A DNA stretch of 64,000 nucleotides from JABMQB01 sp963666575 (GCA_963666575.2 CAXXYG010000025.1:62001-126000); one strand, 5' to 3'; positions 1 to 9,528 are shown, counted from the stretch's first letter. Program-made: numbers and translations. Notes: a model not told the origin generated them from the sequence alone.

Positions 1-632
1 AACGCAGCCATTTCGGCAGAATGTGTTACGGTTACCAAAGTAAGGTTTTCTTCAGCCGTTAAGGCAACTAACAACTCGGAAAGTGTTGTTGCATTTTTTT
101 GATCGAGAGCACCAGTTGGTTCGTCGGCCAGAAGCAAGCGAGGTTTATTTATAAGTGCTCTGACAACTGCCGTTCGCTGGCACTCACCCCCCGATAATTC
201 AGCAGGTTTTTGAAACCGTTGCTCCCAAATACCAACACGTTTTAAAAGGTGTTCAGCCCATATTTTATCTTCTTTCCCTACGGCATTTTTAAATGGGAGG
301 ACTGGTAACATTACATTTTCCCAAAGTGTACATTGGGGTAATAAATAATGCAATTGAAAAACAAAACCCAGTTCTTTGTTTCGGAACTCAGCCAACTCAT
401 TTTTGTTTAGTGAAGCAAGGCTTTTGTTGTCCAGTAAAATTTCGCCGGAATCAGGAATATCAACACCGCCAATCAAGTTTAATAAAGTTGTTTTACCCGA
501 TCCGCTTGGCCCAATAACAGCCACCTTTTCACCGGCATCAATTGAAAAATTTAAACCATCCAAAACCTTTTGATACACCTTTGAACCTGACTCACCATAA
601 CTTTTTGTAATATTCTTCAGTTCTAACAACAT
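1..632 (-). CDS. ABC transporter ATP-binding protein, LolD/MacB type (3' end outside window)
   Basis: Reading leftward from the ATG at 630-632, the frame stays open to the window edge, giving about 210 residues. Visible motifs are Walker A (GPSGSGKTT), the Q-loop (GFVFQ), the signature LSGGE, Walker B with catalytic Glu (LLLADEPTGALD) and the start of the H-loop (VTVTH). The spacing and the DEPTGALD form are typical of the LolD/MacB/FtsE class, which powers lipoprotein extraction or export through a separate permease. The permease is not in the window, so the substrate is unknown. The C-terminal few residues are missing only because the window ends. Confidence 0.9.
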   Translation of the reverse strand, partial: MLLELKNITKSYGESGSKVYQKVLDGLNFSIDAGEKVAVIGPSGSGKTTLLNLIGGVDIPDSGEILLDNKSLASLNKNELAEFRNKELGFVFQLHYLLPQCTLWENVMLPVLPFKNAVGKEDKIWAEHLLKRVGIWEQRFQKPAELSGGECQRTAVVRALINKPRLLLADEPTGALDQKNATTLSELLVALTAEENLTLVTVTHSAEMAA

Positions 633-670
633 TTTTTATTTTGGTTTTTTTGATGTATTAAAATTAACTT

Positions 671-1960
671 TTATTTTATTGAAATAGCTTCATAGACCTT
701 AATCATTTCGCGGGTATGCTTGTGAATATCAAATTTGCTTCCTATGCTTTCATATGCTTTTTGACTTAATTGCTCCATTTTTTTGGGGTCGTTAAGTACA
801 GATTCCAATGCCGATGCCAGTTTTTCAGGTGTATTGGGCGAATAAATAATTCCGCCCTCCGAAATTTCAACAATTTCAGGAAATGCCCCAAGGGCAGGTT
901 GTACAATAGGCACACCCGAAGCCATGGCCTCTAATAAATACATTCCAAATGCTTCTCCATTCCGAACAGGAACGGTTATTAGGGTTACTTTCTTAAAAAA
1001 ATCGTGAAGTTTATCTCCCTCAAATTCTTCCACAAAATCGATACTTGTTATCAAACCGTTTTTCTGAAGTTTCTTTTTAATCGTTTTTATGTATTTAATA
1101 TCATCGCCAGTTGATCCGCCCGTAACAACCATTCGTACATCGTCAAAACCAGATTTTTTCTTCAGCTCAATAAAACCATCAACAGCAATATCTAATCCAT
1201 TTTCGTGGCATAAACGCGAAATATATCCAATTGTACGAGGCTTTTCCAACGAATTAATGTACATGTAGTTTTTAGGATCAACACCAAGGTGGATGGCATG
1301 CAACTTGTCCTCAGGCAGGTTCATACGTTCTTTCATCACATCCGCAAAAAAACGGCTAACAGATATAAAAGCATCCACATCTTTAGCTTTTTCACCCATT
1401 AGTTTCCACACTTTGTCACGGAAACTCTCGGTCATGGCATCAACCCATACATCTTCGTCCTGCAATGAACAGACAATTGGCACCTTTACTTTTTCCCTTA
1501 TTTTATGTGCTAATCCAAGCAATAAAGCATTCGAGATGTGAATAATATCCGGTTTACAATGGTCCGCAATCCAATCAACCATTCTTTCCAGTTCTTCCTT
1601 TTGTTTGCCATCTTCGCCCAAAAGCATGGAAATGGTCATCTCTTCCAATCCTTTTGCCCTTGTAGAACCGGCTTTGGAGGCTGCCAGTTTTAACATGGGT
1701 TTTGAATTAAGCAATTTGTCCACCCATTTTGGCGCTTTCCTGAAAATAGGATACAATTGTTTTAGGTAAACACTTACAGCTCCATAAAATACTGGGATAT
1801 CAGTAATATCATGTTCATCGGAAAACAAAGGTAAATACATGGGGATTTTAATTACCTGATGCCCTACATCACGCATGGCATCGACATATTTGCTGTCGCG
1901 TAAACAATTACCACAATAAAAACTGCCTCCCGAACCCGGAATTATTTGAATGATGTTCAT
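671..1960 (-). CDS. Glycosyltransferase family 4 (GT-B fold)
   Basis: A 429-residue protein. The N-terminus (IIPGSGGSFYCGNCLRD) carries the glycine-rich acceptor loop of GT-B retaining transferases. The C-terminal half has the donor-site motif EAFGMYLLEAMASGVPIV followed by PEIVE, the E-x7-E pattern of GT4 enzymes. No signal peptide is seen, so it should act in the cytoplasm. Donor and acceptor sugars cannot be read from the sequence. It lies 38 bases from the ABC gene and about 110 bases from the CobW gene on the same strand; neither neighbour is an obvious glycan gene, so its pathway is open. Confidence 0.85.
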   Translation of the reverse strand: MNIIQIIPGSGGSFYCGNCLRDSKYVDAMRDVGHQVIKIPMYLPLFSDEHDITDIPVFYGAVSVYLKQLYPIFRKAPKWVDKLLNSKPMLKLAASKAGSTRAKGLEEMTISMLLGEDGKQKEELERMVDWIADHCKPDIIHISNALLLGLAHKIREKVKVPIVCSLQDEDVWVDAMTESFRDKVWKLMGEKAKDVDAFISVSRFFADVMKERMNLPEDKLHAIHLGVDPKNYMYINSLEKPRTIGYISRLCHENGLDIAVDGFIELKKKSGFDDVRMVVTGGSTGDDIKYIKTIKKKLQKNGLITSIDFVEEFEGDKLHDFFKKVTLITVPVRNGEAFGMYLLEAMASGVPIVQPALGAFPEIVEISEGGIIYSPNTPEKLASALESVLNDPKKMEQLSQKAYESIGSKFDIHKHTREMIKVYEAISIK

Positions 1961-2073
1961 ACTCGATTGTTTTTCTTATGAAACATATAATATATATTAC
2001 TGTTCAAAATATTTTTACTAAATACCTTGTTTTAAAATTGATGCATTTAAGCATTAATAAAAGAACAAAACAA

Positions 2074-3165
2074 CTATACAACTTTGGTGTACCGATAAGT
2101 TGGTTTTGGAAAACCAGGACTTAGGCATTGCCGGGTGATTGTTTCAATAGAAATATCGTTACCTGCAATAGCATTAAGCGCATTTTGTACTGATTCCTCA
2201 AGCGTTCCAGGGCTTATATCAACCCGGGCATTAATAATAATCCGTGCTTCATTACTAAAACCTGCTTTCTCCCTGATACTTAAAGTATTGAGTTTCCCGG
2301 TAAAATTTCCTACAGTATAATTTGCTCCATTTTCAAGCATTACCTTTACATGCCCTACCCCAGCTCCTAAAGAGTCGAATTTTTCACTTAATTCAGTAAG
2401 AAAATCCCTGGTAAATTTATCCCAGTTAATGTTTTGCCCTCTTAATTCAAGGGTACTATTAAACCAACCCAATACTGCTTCTCCTTCGGCATAAGTATCA
2501 TAATCTACTTCAACAATCCGTTGTCCGGAAAAGGTGTTCTCCATTACTATTTTTAGCCATACATCTATTCCATCGCCTGTTTTAGAGCTCACTGAAAGTA
2601 TCTTTGGTTCCGGAAAATGAAATTTCACTTTATCATTTAATTTATCTATTTCAGAAGAACTTAATAAATCAGTTTTAGAAATCAGTATTATATCACTCTC
2701 CTCCAATTGTTTTCGGAAAATATAAGCTGTGCTTGTGTGCAAGCCTGCTGTTCCTCCATCTAAAATATCATTAAGCCTGTGAGGGTCAGCCAAAACAGTT
2801 AATGGCGAAACTACTAACTCAGTTTCCATAAGTTCCCTTAAAGGTTGAATGATAGTGGCCGAAAGGTCAGTACAACTTCCAACAGGTTCTGCAATAATTA
2901 TATCGGCTTGTGCCTCCGCTTTCACTTGCTTTAATGAACTAAGCAAACCATTAAAATTACAGCAGAAACAACTTCCGCTTACTTCGGCAACTTTTACATT
3001 CGTATTTAATAACAAAGCTGTATCAACCAATTCGGGAGCCTGATCGTTAGTAATCAACCCAATCCGTTTCCCGCTCTGCATTAACCGTTTAGTAGTTTCA
3101 AATAATAAGGTAGTTTTTCCTGCTCCAAGAAAACCTCCTACCATAATAAGTCGTGATTTATTCAT
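2074..3165 (-). CDS. CobW/G3E-family GTP-binding protein
   Basis: A 363-residue P-loop GTPase of the G3E family (CobW, UreG, HypB), whose members deliver metals or cofactors to client enzymes. Walker A is GGFLGAGKTT (residues 10-19). A CxCC metal site lies at C66-F-C68-C69, and an SKTD guanine-specificity motif sits near residue 155. The usual C-terminal CobW_C domain is not obvious; the last 170 residues look different from it. The gene is 18 bases from the frameshifted aquaporin. A metallochaperone role for the neighbouring Fe-S/redox genes is possible but purely contextual. Confidence 0.8.
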   Translation of the reverse strand: MNKSRLIMVGGFLGAGKTTLLFETTKRLMQSGKRIGLITNDQAPELVDTALLLNTNVKVAEVSGSCFCCNFNGLLSSLKQVKAEAQADIIIAEPVGSCTDLSATIIQPLRELMETELVVSPLTVLADPHRLNDILDGGTAGLHTSTAYIFRKQLEESDIILISKTDLLSSSEIDKLNDKVKFHFPEPKILSVSSKTGDGIDVWLKIVMENTFSGQRIVEVDYDTYAEGEAVLGWFNSTLELRGQNINWDKFTRDFLTELSEKFDSLGAGVGHVKVMLENGANYTVGNFTGKLNTLSIREKAGFSNEARIIINARVDISPGTLEESVQNALNAIAGNDISIETITRQCLSPGFPKPTYRYTKVV

Positions 3166-3183
3166 TTACCAATTACTTTTTTT

Positions 3184-4006
3184 TCAAGAATTACTATTAT
3201 CACAATTACACTCTGAAGCCTTTTTCATAGCTGGCTCAACAACTTTCACAAAAAATAAAGCAGCCAAACTACCACCTACTATTGGAGCTAACATATAAAC
3301 AAAGAAAAAACCGCCCATTTGATCGGGAAATGCAGCTTTACCCCAGCCAAATATCCAGGCAACCATTCGAGGGCCAAAATCACGTGCCGGATTTAGTCCA
3401 GCCATAGTTAATGGTGCAATCAGGCAAATAACAGAAGTTACAGTTAATCCTATAAATAATGGTGCAAGTGCATTATCTGGACGGCCAACATTACATCCTT
3501 CGGTTAGGGGCAAAAATCATCAAAAGCAACAAAAATGTCCCAAAAGCTTCAGCTCCCATTGCAAGCGGAAACGATACAACAGCCAAATTCCCGGGATTGG
3601 GGTAAAATTCGCCAAACATTCTGGCAGTAGTTATAGATTCTGTTGTTCCCCGAATAATTCCGTGCGTATTTTCAAAAGCTTCAATGGATGGAGAAAACAA
3701 CATATACAATGTTAATCCGGCAATAAAAGCACCTAAAAATTGAGCAATCAGATAAACCGGCAATTTTTGGATTTTCATTCGTTTACTAATTACCATCGCT
3801 AAACTTACCGCAGGATTTAAATGGGCACAAGAAATATGCCTTGTCAGATATATTGCCAAAGTTACTCCCAGTCCCCAAACCAAAGCTATTTGCAGAAGTC
3901 CCTGATAAACATCGAACAATACAGAAACTGCTACTGAACCACATCCAAACAATACCAACATAAAAGTTCCAAGGCATTCTCCTATGAATTCTTTTTGATA
4001 TTTCAT
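3184..4006 (-). pseudogene. Aquaglyceroporin (MIP family, GlpF-like), split by one-base frameshift
   Basis: Two overlapping frames together form one MIP channel of about 270 residues. The first part (4006 down to about 3507) starts KEFIGECLGTFMLVLFGCG and holds the first pore motif HLNPAVSLA. The second part (to 3184) holds the second pore motif GLNPARDFGPR; the Asp after NPAR is the glycerol-facilitator signature. The break is at the gggg run 3507-3510. With one G fewer, the frame reads IFALTEGCNVGRPDNALAP, as in normal GlpF proteins. So this is either a real recent pseudogene or a homopolymer sequencing error. The product would be an inner-membrane channel for glycerol or water. Confidence 0.85.
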
Positions 4007-4109
4007 CTCGATAATTAAAGGATCATTTTATGCTTTGAAAAACATTATTCAGCCAAACATAAATCAACAATGGAAGAGTCCTCTTTATGAGAAATATAAA
4101 TTGGCGAAA

Positions 4110-5219
4110 TTAGTTTCCAAAACAATAAATGGTACCATCTAAAGCACCAACAATTATTTTTTTAGAAACAACAGCTGCATTGCCAATGATGTCGCTTCCT
4201 ATCTCATATGACCATATTCGTTTCCCATCTTTTAAATCGAGCAGCAACAAGTCACCGCGCGAATTACCAACAATTACTTTCCCATCGGCGATAATCGCTG
4301 AACCATCCACCTTCTTGCCGGTATTATACTTCCAAATTAATTTCCCGTTTTGTTTATTAAAACAGTAAACATGTTTGTCGTTATTTCCAATTACTACGTT
4401 GTTCCCCAACAGTGCAGGTGAAGCAACAAATGGTAAGTGAATCTTTTCCTGTTCCCATGTCCAGGCAATTTTTTCAGCGTCAATATCTACCCTTGAAAAA
4501 CGCCCGTCGTAATCGCCCAGGTATACCGATTTTCCATTGATGGAAACGGAAGAAGCCACATATGTTGACACATCAATTTTGTGCGCCAATTTACCTGATT
4601 TAATATCGACAACATGAAGAAATCCGTCGCACCCACCAAATATTGCCTGTCCATTTGCACAGGCTGCTGTTCCATTTACAAAATTATCCGATTCATATTT
4701 CCACCGGGCTTTGCCAGTTTTCGCATCCACACAATGCAGGTAATAATCGTAGCTACCGACGATGATACTTACATTGTTACCCTCTTTCCACCAATTGGCC
4801 GATCCATTAATTTGGTTGTCCGTTTCATATTTCCATTTTACAGAACCTGAATTTAAATCAAGAGCAAACAAATTTCCATCGAGATTACCAATAAAAACAG
4901 TGTTGTCATAAATTAAAGCAGGCGCTTCAATTGAATTACCGGAATCAAATTTCCAGGTTAGTTTACCTTTCATATCAAGGCAATAAACCATTCCATCAGT
5001 AGTTCCCAATACAATTTTGTTATTACTAACTACGGGCGATGATTTTATAATATCATCGGTTGAAAATGTCCATAACAATTTTGGGTTATTACTGATTTTG
5101 GAAACCGAAACACCAGTCAGGTCCTGCCCTCCACGAAACAATGGCCATTCATTTGCTGATTGTGAAAAGGAGGTAAATCCAAATGTTGATATAATTAAAA
5201 TAAAAAAAAGATGTCTCAT
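4110..5219 (-). CDS. Exported PQQ-like beta-propeller protein 1
   Basis: A 369-residue protein with a cleavable-type signal peptide (first ~19 residues, ending FTSFSQS) and about eight repeats of the pattern G-x-x-x-G-x-V-Y-C-L-D followed by G-K-x-x-W-K-Y/F, the PQQ-like propeller blade also found in BamB. It should act in the periplasm or outer membrane. Nothing proves that it binds PQQ; the repeat is also used as a structural scaffold. It is the last of five such propellers in the minus-strand block and lies 86 bases downstream of the Fe-S flavoprotein gene, so it probably belongs to the same transcription unit. Confidence 0.85.
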   Translation of the reverse strand: MRHLFFILIISTFGFTSFSQSANEWPLFRGGQDLTGVSVSKISNNPKLLWTFSTDDIIKSSPVVSNNKIVLGTTDGMVYCLDMKGKLTWKFDSGNSIEAPALIYDNTVFIGNLDGNLFALDLNSGSVKWKYETDNQINGSANWWKEGNNVSIIVGSYDYYLHCVDAKTGKARWKYESDNFVNGTAACANGQAIFGGCDGFLHVVDIKSGKLAHKIDVSTYVASSVSINGKSVYLGDYDGRFSRVDIDAEKIAWTWEQEKIHLPFVASPALLGNNVVIGNNDKHVYCFNKQNGKLIWKYNTGKKVDGSAIIADGKVIVGNSRGDLLLLDLKDGKRIWSYEIGSDIIGNAAVVSKKIIVGALDGTIYCFGN

Positions 5220-5305
5220 AATTGTTATTTTTTAAAAACTATCTGGCTAATTTAATTAATCTATCAACAGATTCTTCGTTCCACTCAGAATGACAGACAA
5301 TTAGC

Positions 5306-6865
5306 TCATTTATTCTTCAAAGCCAACGCCCCTGTAGGACAAGCATAGGCTACAATTTTTGCCGTTTGTTTTAATGCATCTTTGAGTTCCTCGTTAAAAG
5401 GAATACCAATTTCAAGGTCAAATCCACGTCCAATGTAAGTTAATCCAAATTTTTCCTTGTTCTGAGCTGTCAGTTGCACACAGATACCACATTTAATACA
5501 TTTCCGTGGTTCATACACCAAAATTTCGTGGTTAAACTTTTTCACAACCGGTTTGCGTTCGCTGTAATTAAAATGTTTTTGGTTTGCTTTGTATTCTTCT
5601 GAAAAATCGCGCAATTTACAATTGTCAAATTTGCGGCAATCGCAATGCAGGCAGCGTGCTGCTTCAGCTATTGCTTCTTTTTCTGTAAAACCTGAATTGC
5701 CATTTGTAATTGGCACCTGCCTTTTAGTTTCAACCGATTCCTGCAAATACTCCGTAAATTCTTCTTTGAGTAATTTGCCAAACTTTGAATTAAATAACCT
5801 GACTTCCCCTTTAACCTCTTTCCCTGAAAGATACTGGCCAACCGAAAAAGCAGCTTCTTTTCCCTGCCCTAACGAGCGAACGGCTAAACGCGATGGCCGT
5901 AAAACATTACCAACGGCAAAAATTCCTGGTACTGATGTTTCATAGGTATCTTTATTTACTTCAATGCCTTTGGGATTCATTTCCAAATCCCAATCTGAAT
6001 AAATTTGTTTACTGTTTCCAGCTGCAATTATAACAGCATCAAACGTATTCTTTATTTCAGAAAACCGGATTGTATCAATGGTTTCGCCAACTTTTAGCAC
6101 AACACCTGTATTTAATATATTTTGAATCTCTTTATCCAATACCTCTTCAGGTAATTTCCCATCAGGAACAGATGTACGTAATAAACCACCGGGTTTGATT
6201 TCCTTCTCAAAAATAGTACAACTATAACCATCAATTTGTAAATTAAATGCAGCCGCCAAGCCAGCCGGGCCGGATCCAATTATTGCTACTTTTTTATTTT
6301 TTGAAGGTTGTATTTTTAGATTCTTAAAAACTGCGTCAGCCGCTTCATCGCCAACAAACCGTTTTAACAGGCAAATAGATACAGCTCCATCGATAGGTTT
6401 ACGTTTACAGGCCCCTTCGCATGGAGCCGGGCAAATTCGTCCTAAAACTGAAGGTAAAGCAATATCTTTAATTACGGTTTTTAATGCTTCCTCAGGTTTT
6501 CCTTCAGCAATAAACCGGTTCATGTTTGGAATGTCCATGTGTGCCGGGCAAGCAATCTGGCAAGGTGCTTCACAATCACCTACATGCTCACTTAAAAGCA
6601 ATTCCAAAGCCATTTGGCGGGCTTCCTTAATTTCATCATCCAGTGTAATAATCTCCATCCCTTCGGTTGCAGCCACTGAACATGAAGGCAATAACCGCCC
6701 ATTGCTATTATCTTTTACCAGGCAAACCATACATGAAGTGATGTGCCCTAAACCTTCGTGCCAGCACATTGTTGGAATTTCTTTTCCAACTTTCTTCGCT
6801 GCCAAAAGTACCGGAGTCCCCTGCTCAACTTCAACTTCCTGATTATCTATTTTTAATTTAACCAT
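5306..6865 (-). CDS. Fe-S flavoprotein: NuoG-like 2Fe-2S N-terminus, GltD-like FAD domain lacking the NADPH domain, C-terminal Fe-S region
   Basis: 519 residues. Residues 1-80 are a plant-type [2Fe-2S] domain with Cys 34, 45, 48 and 62. Residues ~95-175 resemble the GltD N-terminal cluster domain (CEAPCQIACPAHMDIP, CPAPCEGACKR). An FAD Rossmann motif follows (VAIIGSGPAGLAAA) and closes with SVPGIFAVGN. In GltD a second, NADPH-binding Rossmann fold lies between these two motifs; here the chain runs directly from AAGNSKQ to the closing part, so that domain is absent. The C-terminus has CDCRKFDNC, CIKCGIC and ACPTGAL, like the Fe-S section of NuoG/HoxU. It is 30 bases from the NuoF-like gene. 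I infer an electron-transferring subunit that takes or gives electrons through the NuoEF pair rather than binding NADPH itself. Confidence 0.8.
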   Translation of the reverse strand: MVKLKIDNQEVEVEQGTPVLLAAKKVGKEIPTMCWHEGLGHITSCMVCLVKDNSNGRLLPSCSVAATEGMEIITLDDEIKEARQMALELLLSEHVGDCEAPCQIACPAHMDIPNMNRFIAEGKPEEALKTVIKDIALPSVLGRICPAPCEGACKRKPIDGAVSICLLKRFVGDEAADAVFKNLKIQPSKNKKVAIIGSGPAGLAAAFNLQIDGYSCTIFEKEIKPGGLLRTSVPDGKLPEEVLDKEIQNILNTGVVLKVGETIDTIRFSEIKNTFDAVIIAAGNSKQIYSDWDLEMNPKGIEVNKDTYETSVPGIFAVGNVLRPSRLAVRSLGQGKEAAFSVGQYLSGKEVKGEVRLFNSKFGKLLKEEFTEYLQESVETKRQVPITNGNSGFTEKEAIAEAARCLHCDCRKFDNCKLRDFSEEYKANQKHFNYSERKPVVKKFNHEILVYEPRKCIKCGICVQLTAQNKEKFGLTYIGRGFDLEIGIPFNEELKDALKQTAKIVAYACPTGALALKNK

Positions 6866-6895
6866 GTATAATTCAATTATTGCAAACAGTTCAGC

Positions 6896-8830
6896 TTATT
6901 TAATATCAATTGCCAACTCCGGGCATACTTCTTTACACACATTGCATTTGATACACAATTCGGTGTCAATTTCATGTTTGTTGTGCGGATTAAAAGGAAT
7001 AGCATCTACCGGACATTTTTGAGAGCAAAGTGTACAACCGTTACAGTTATCATTAACAGAATATGTAATTAAATCGGTACATTTTCCAGTTGGACAATGC
7101 CCCTCGAGGTGCGCTTCATATTCTTCCCTAAAATATTTTAAAGTTGAAAGGATTGGATTTGGAGCTGACCCTCCTAACGCACACAAACTTCCTTTTTTAG
7201 TCCATTGAGCCAGTTTTTCCAATTCTTCTAAATCGCCTTTTTTAGCTTTTCCGGTGGTAAGGTTGTTTAGGATGTCCAGCATCCGTTTTGTGCCAACCCT
7301 GCAGAACGTACATTTTCCGCATGATTCATTCTGTGTAAACGACAAGAAAAACCGGGCAATATCAACCATACAATCGGTATCGTCGAGCACCACTAGCCCC
7401 CCTGACCCCATCATCGCGCCAAGCGAGGTGAGAGATTCAAAATCGATTGGTGTATCGGCCAATGAGGCTGGAATACAACCACCCGAAGGGCCTCCAATCT
7501 GCACAGCTTTAAAGGTTCGCCCATTTGCAATACCACCACCAATTTCTTCAACAATCTGACGAATAGTAATTCCCAGAGGAACTTCAATTAAACCACCTCG
7601 TGCAATTTTTCCGGCCAGGGCAAATACTTTTGTGCCCTTACTTTTTTCTGTCCCTATTTGATTAAAATCATTTTTCTTAGACCGTAAAATATACGAAAGC
7701 TGTGCAAAAGTTTCGGTGTTATTTACCAATGTTGGTAATCCCCACAATCCTTTTACAGCGGGATATGGAGGACGAATTTTAGGAAAACCACGGTTTCCCT
7801 GGATGGATTCTATCAAAGCGGTTTCTTCGCCACAAACAAAAGCCCCTGCCCCTTCGTAAATCGAAATATCAAAATCGAATCCCGATCCTAAAATATTTTT
7901 CCCCAGATACCCTTTTTCGCGGCAAATCTCTAACGCTTCCCTGATTCGTTTAACAGCCAATGGGTATTCAGCCCTGATATAGAAAAATCCTTCGGTGGCT
8001 TTTACTGCATAGGCCCCAATAATAACACCTTCGATAATTCGGTATGGATACGACTCTAACAACATACGGTCCATAAATGCACCAGGGTCGCCTTCATCGC
8101 CATTACAAATAAGGTATTTTTTTTCGCCCGGCTGAGCAGCCACCATTTGCCATTTTTTCCCGGAAGGAAAACCTGCACCACCTTTCCCACGAATACCACT
8201 TTCAAGGACTTCGTTTATTACTTCATCGGGAGATAGTTTTTTTAATACTCTTTTTAATGCTAAAAAACCATTACGCTGAAGGTATTCATCAAAATCGAGG
8301 GGATTTATGGTCCCCCGAAATTCAGTAGCGATAGGCACCTGTTTCCCCATAAACGATGAAACATGTTTTTCACGCATGTTTAACTCATACCTGTGAATGT
8401 CCTCCCATTTAGCATCAGTTTGAATACTTTCAATGGTGGTTAAAAATTTCTTTTTCAGGCGTGATAATAAACCAGTTGGTTGAAAATGACTATCGATAAT
8501 TTGTTGTACATCTTCAGGTTTAACCTTCGAATATAAAGTTGGTTCTTCGTTGTTTGGGACAATTTCCACCAATGGCACCTGATGGCACATGCCAACACAC
8601 CCAACGTGTTTTAAATTTACTTTTAAGCCACTTTCAGTAATAGTATCTTCAACAGCTTCTTTAATTTCTTCGCTGCCACTTGCTACACAACATGAACCTA
8701 ACCCAATACGAATTTCGCCCTTTATTTCAGCACCGTTTGCTGCTCGAAACAGTTTTTTTGCCGGTACTATTTTTTTGGTTTTCAAAATCAGAAATAATTT
8801 CACCCACCTGATCGGTGCTAACGTGCCCAT
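6896..8830 (-). CDS. NuoF/HydB-type NADH-binding FMN Fe-S subunit
   Basis: Up to 644 residues. The N-terminal thioredoxin-like [2Fe-2S] domain has GSCC and CVGMCHQ. The FMN/NADH domain has GRGGAGFPSGKKW and CNGDEGDPGAF. An SLBB section follows, then the [4Fe-4S] motif ESCGKCTFCRVG, and a C-terminal tail with two ferredoxin clusters (CNGCTLCSQKCP, CIKCNVCKEVCP). This is the layout of HydB/HoxF-type subunits, including electron-bifurcating enzymes, rather than the shorter complex-I NuoF. The ATG at 8830 overlaps the NuoE gene by 104 bases and the first ~25 residues have no family counterpart, so the true start may lie further in (non-ATG) or the two genes may be joined by a frameshift at the seven-A run near 8777. 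The product is cytoplasmic. Confidence 0.85.
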   Translation of the reverse strand: MGTLAPIRWVKLFLILKTKKIVPAKKLFRAANGAEIKGEIRIGLGSCCVASGSEEIKEAVEDTITESGLKVNLKHVGCVGMCHQVPLVEIVPNNEEPTLYSKVKPEDVQQIIDSHFQPTGLLSRLKKKFLTTIESIQTDAKWEDIHRYELNMREKHVSSFMGKQVPIATEFRGTINPLDFDEYLQRNGFLALKRVLKKLSPDEVINEVLESGIRGKGGAGFPSGKKWQMVAAQPGEKKYLICNGDEGDPGAFMDRMLLESYPYRIIEGVIIGAYAVKATEGFFYIRAEYPLAVKRIREALEICREKGYLGKNILGSGFDFDISIYEGAGAFVCGEETALIESIQGNRGFPKIRPPYPAVKGLWGLPTLVNNTETFAQLSYILRSKKNDFNQIGTEKSKGTKVFALAGKIARGGLIEVPLGITIRQIVEEIGGGIANGRTFKAVQIGGPSGGCIPASLADTPIDFESLTSLGAMMGSGGLVVLDDTDCMVDIARFFLSFTQNESCGKCTFCRVGTKRMLDILNNLTTGKAKKGDLEELEKLAQWTKKGSLCALGGSAPNPILSTLKYFREEYEAHLEGHCPTGKCTDLITYSVNDNCNGCTLCSQKCPVDAIPFNPHNKHEIDTELCIKCNVCKEVCPELAIDIK

Positions 8831-9239
8831 AAGTTACATCATCAATTTGAACTACCGGCGCTAAAGTACAGCAGCCCAGGCAACTCACCTTTTCAAGGGT
8901 ATATTGTTTTGATGCATCGGTTTCCTCGCCTTCAGCCAATTTTAAATCGCGGCGAAAAGCATCGTACACCAGCATAGCTCCTTTTACATGGCAAGCAGTT
9001 CCAACACATACTTTTATCATGTGTTCGCCTACCGGTTCCATCCTGAATTGTGAATAAAAGCTAGCAACACTGATAATCTCAGCTGCAGTTATCGCTGTTT
9101 TTTCGCTTAAATATTTAATAGCCGGTTCAGGCAAATAATTGTAATTATCCTGAATGGCCTGAAGAAGTGGTATCAATGATTTTTTAGTACTCCCCTTATC
9201 TTCTATTATTTTATCAACTATCTGAAAATCAAATTCCAT
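8727..9239 (-). CDS. NuoE/HydC-type [2Fe-2S] thioredoxin-like subunit
   Basis: 170 residues. A helical N-terminus (KKSLIPLLQAIQDNYNYLPEPA) leads into the thioredoxin-like fold, whose cluster ligands are in CVGTACH and CLGCCTLAPVV, the C-x4-C...C-x3-C pattern of NuoE and HydC. It pairs with the NuoF-like subunit to form an NAD(H)-reactive module in the cytoplasm. The last ~25 residues (after the family end near DQVGEIISDF) are low-complexity and overlap the next gene in another frame, which suggests that the natural C-terminus or the junction with NuoF has been disturbed. It is the first gene of the redox set after the repeat-filled gap. Confidence 0.88.
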   Translation of the reverse strand: MEFDFQIVDKIIEDKGSTKKSLIPLLQAIQDNYNYLPEPAIKYLSEKTAITAAEIISVASFYSQFRMEPVGEHMIKVCVGTACHVKGAMLVYDAFRRDLKLAEGEETDASKQYTLEKVSCLGCCTLAPVVQIDDVTYGHVSTDQVGEIISDFENQKNSTGKKTVSSSKRC

Positions 9240-9346
9240 GTTGTGTATTGTATTCTTAAAAGTTCTCGCAAAGCACGCTAAGGTTTTTTTTCACGCAAAG
9301 CACGCAAAGACTTGTTTAATTATATTATTCAATATTTATTAATTAC

Positions 9347-9375
9347 CAAATATATTCCCTGTTTACTCAATCCAA
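9347..9375 (-). promoter_or_regulatory. Candidate Bacteroidota promoter for the NuoE-NuoF genes
   Basis: On the minus strand, TTG (9375-9373) is followed after 18 bases by TATATTTG (9354-9347), matching the TTG/TAnnTTTG pattern of the primary sigma factor in this phylum. The start codon is about 110 bases downstream, so the leader would include the short 'cgcaaag' repeat at 9264-9310. AT-rich DNA makes chance matches common. Confidence 0.35.
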
Positions 9376-9383
9376 GCTATGTT

Positions 9384-9528
9384 TCTTTTTTTGCGCTTTT
9401 AGCGTTTTACACTTTGTGTTCTTTGCGTGAACCTTGCTCTATTAGTTCACGCAAAGAGCGCAAAAATTTATTTTCAATTAAAACGATCATATTCAATTCT
9501 TTTAATTTTTCACGCAAAGCCCGCAAAT
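9384..9528. repeat. 'cgcaaag' inverted/direct repeat, copy 1
   Basis: About 145 bases made of the word cgcaaag and its complement: tttgcgctttt...ctttgcgtgaacct, then ttcacgcaaagagcgcaaa, then cacgcaaagcccgcaaa. The first two parts can pair into a hairpin. The same order recurs at 9808-9953, so the two copies form a direct repeat bracketing the GxxExxY fragment. A shorter piece (acgcaaagcacgcaaag) is at 9292-9309. Confidence 0.75.

Noticed and set aside
5306..9239. Electron-bifurcating [FeFe]-hydrogenase HydABC
   Set aside because: The NuoE/NuoF-type subunits fit HydC/HydB, but the third gene has no H-cluster motifs; it is a GltD-like flavoprotein.
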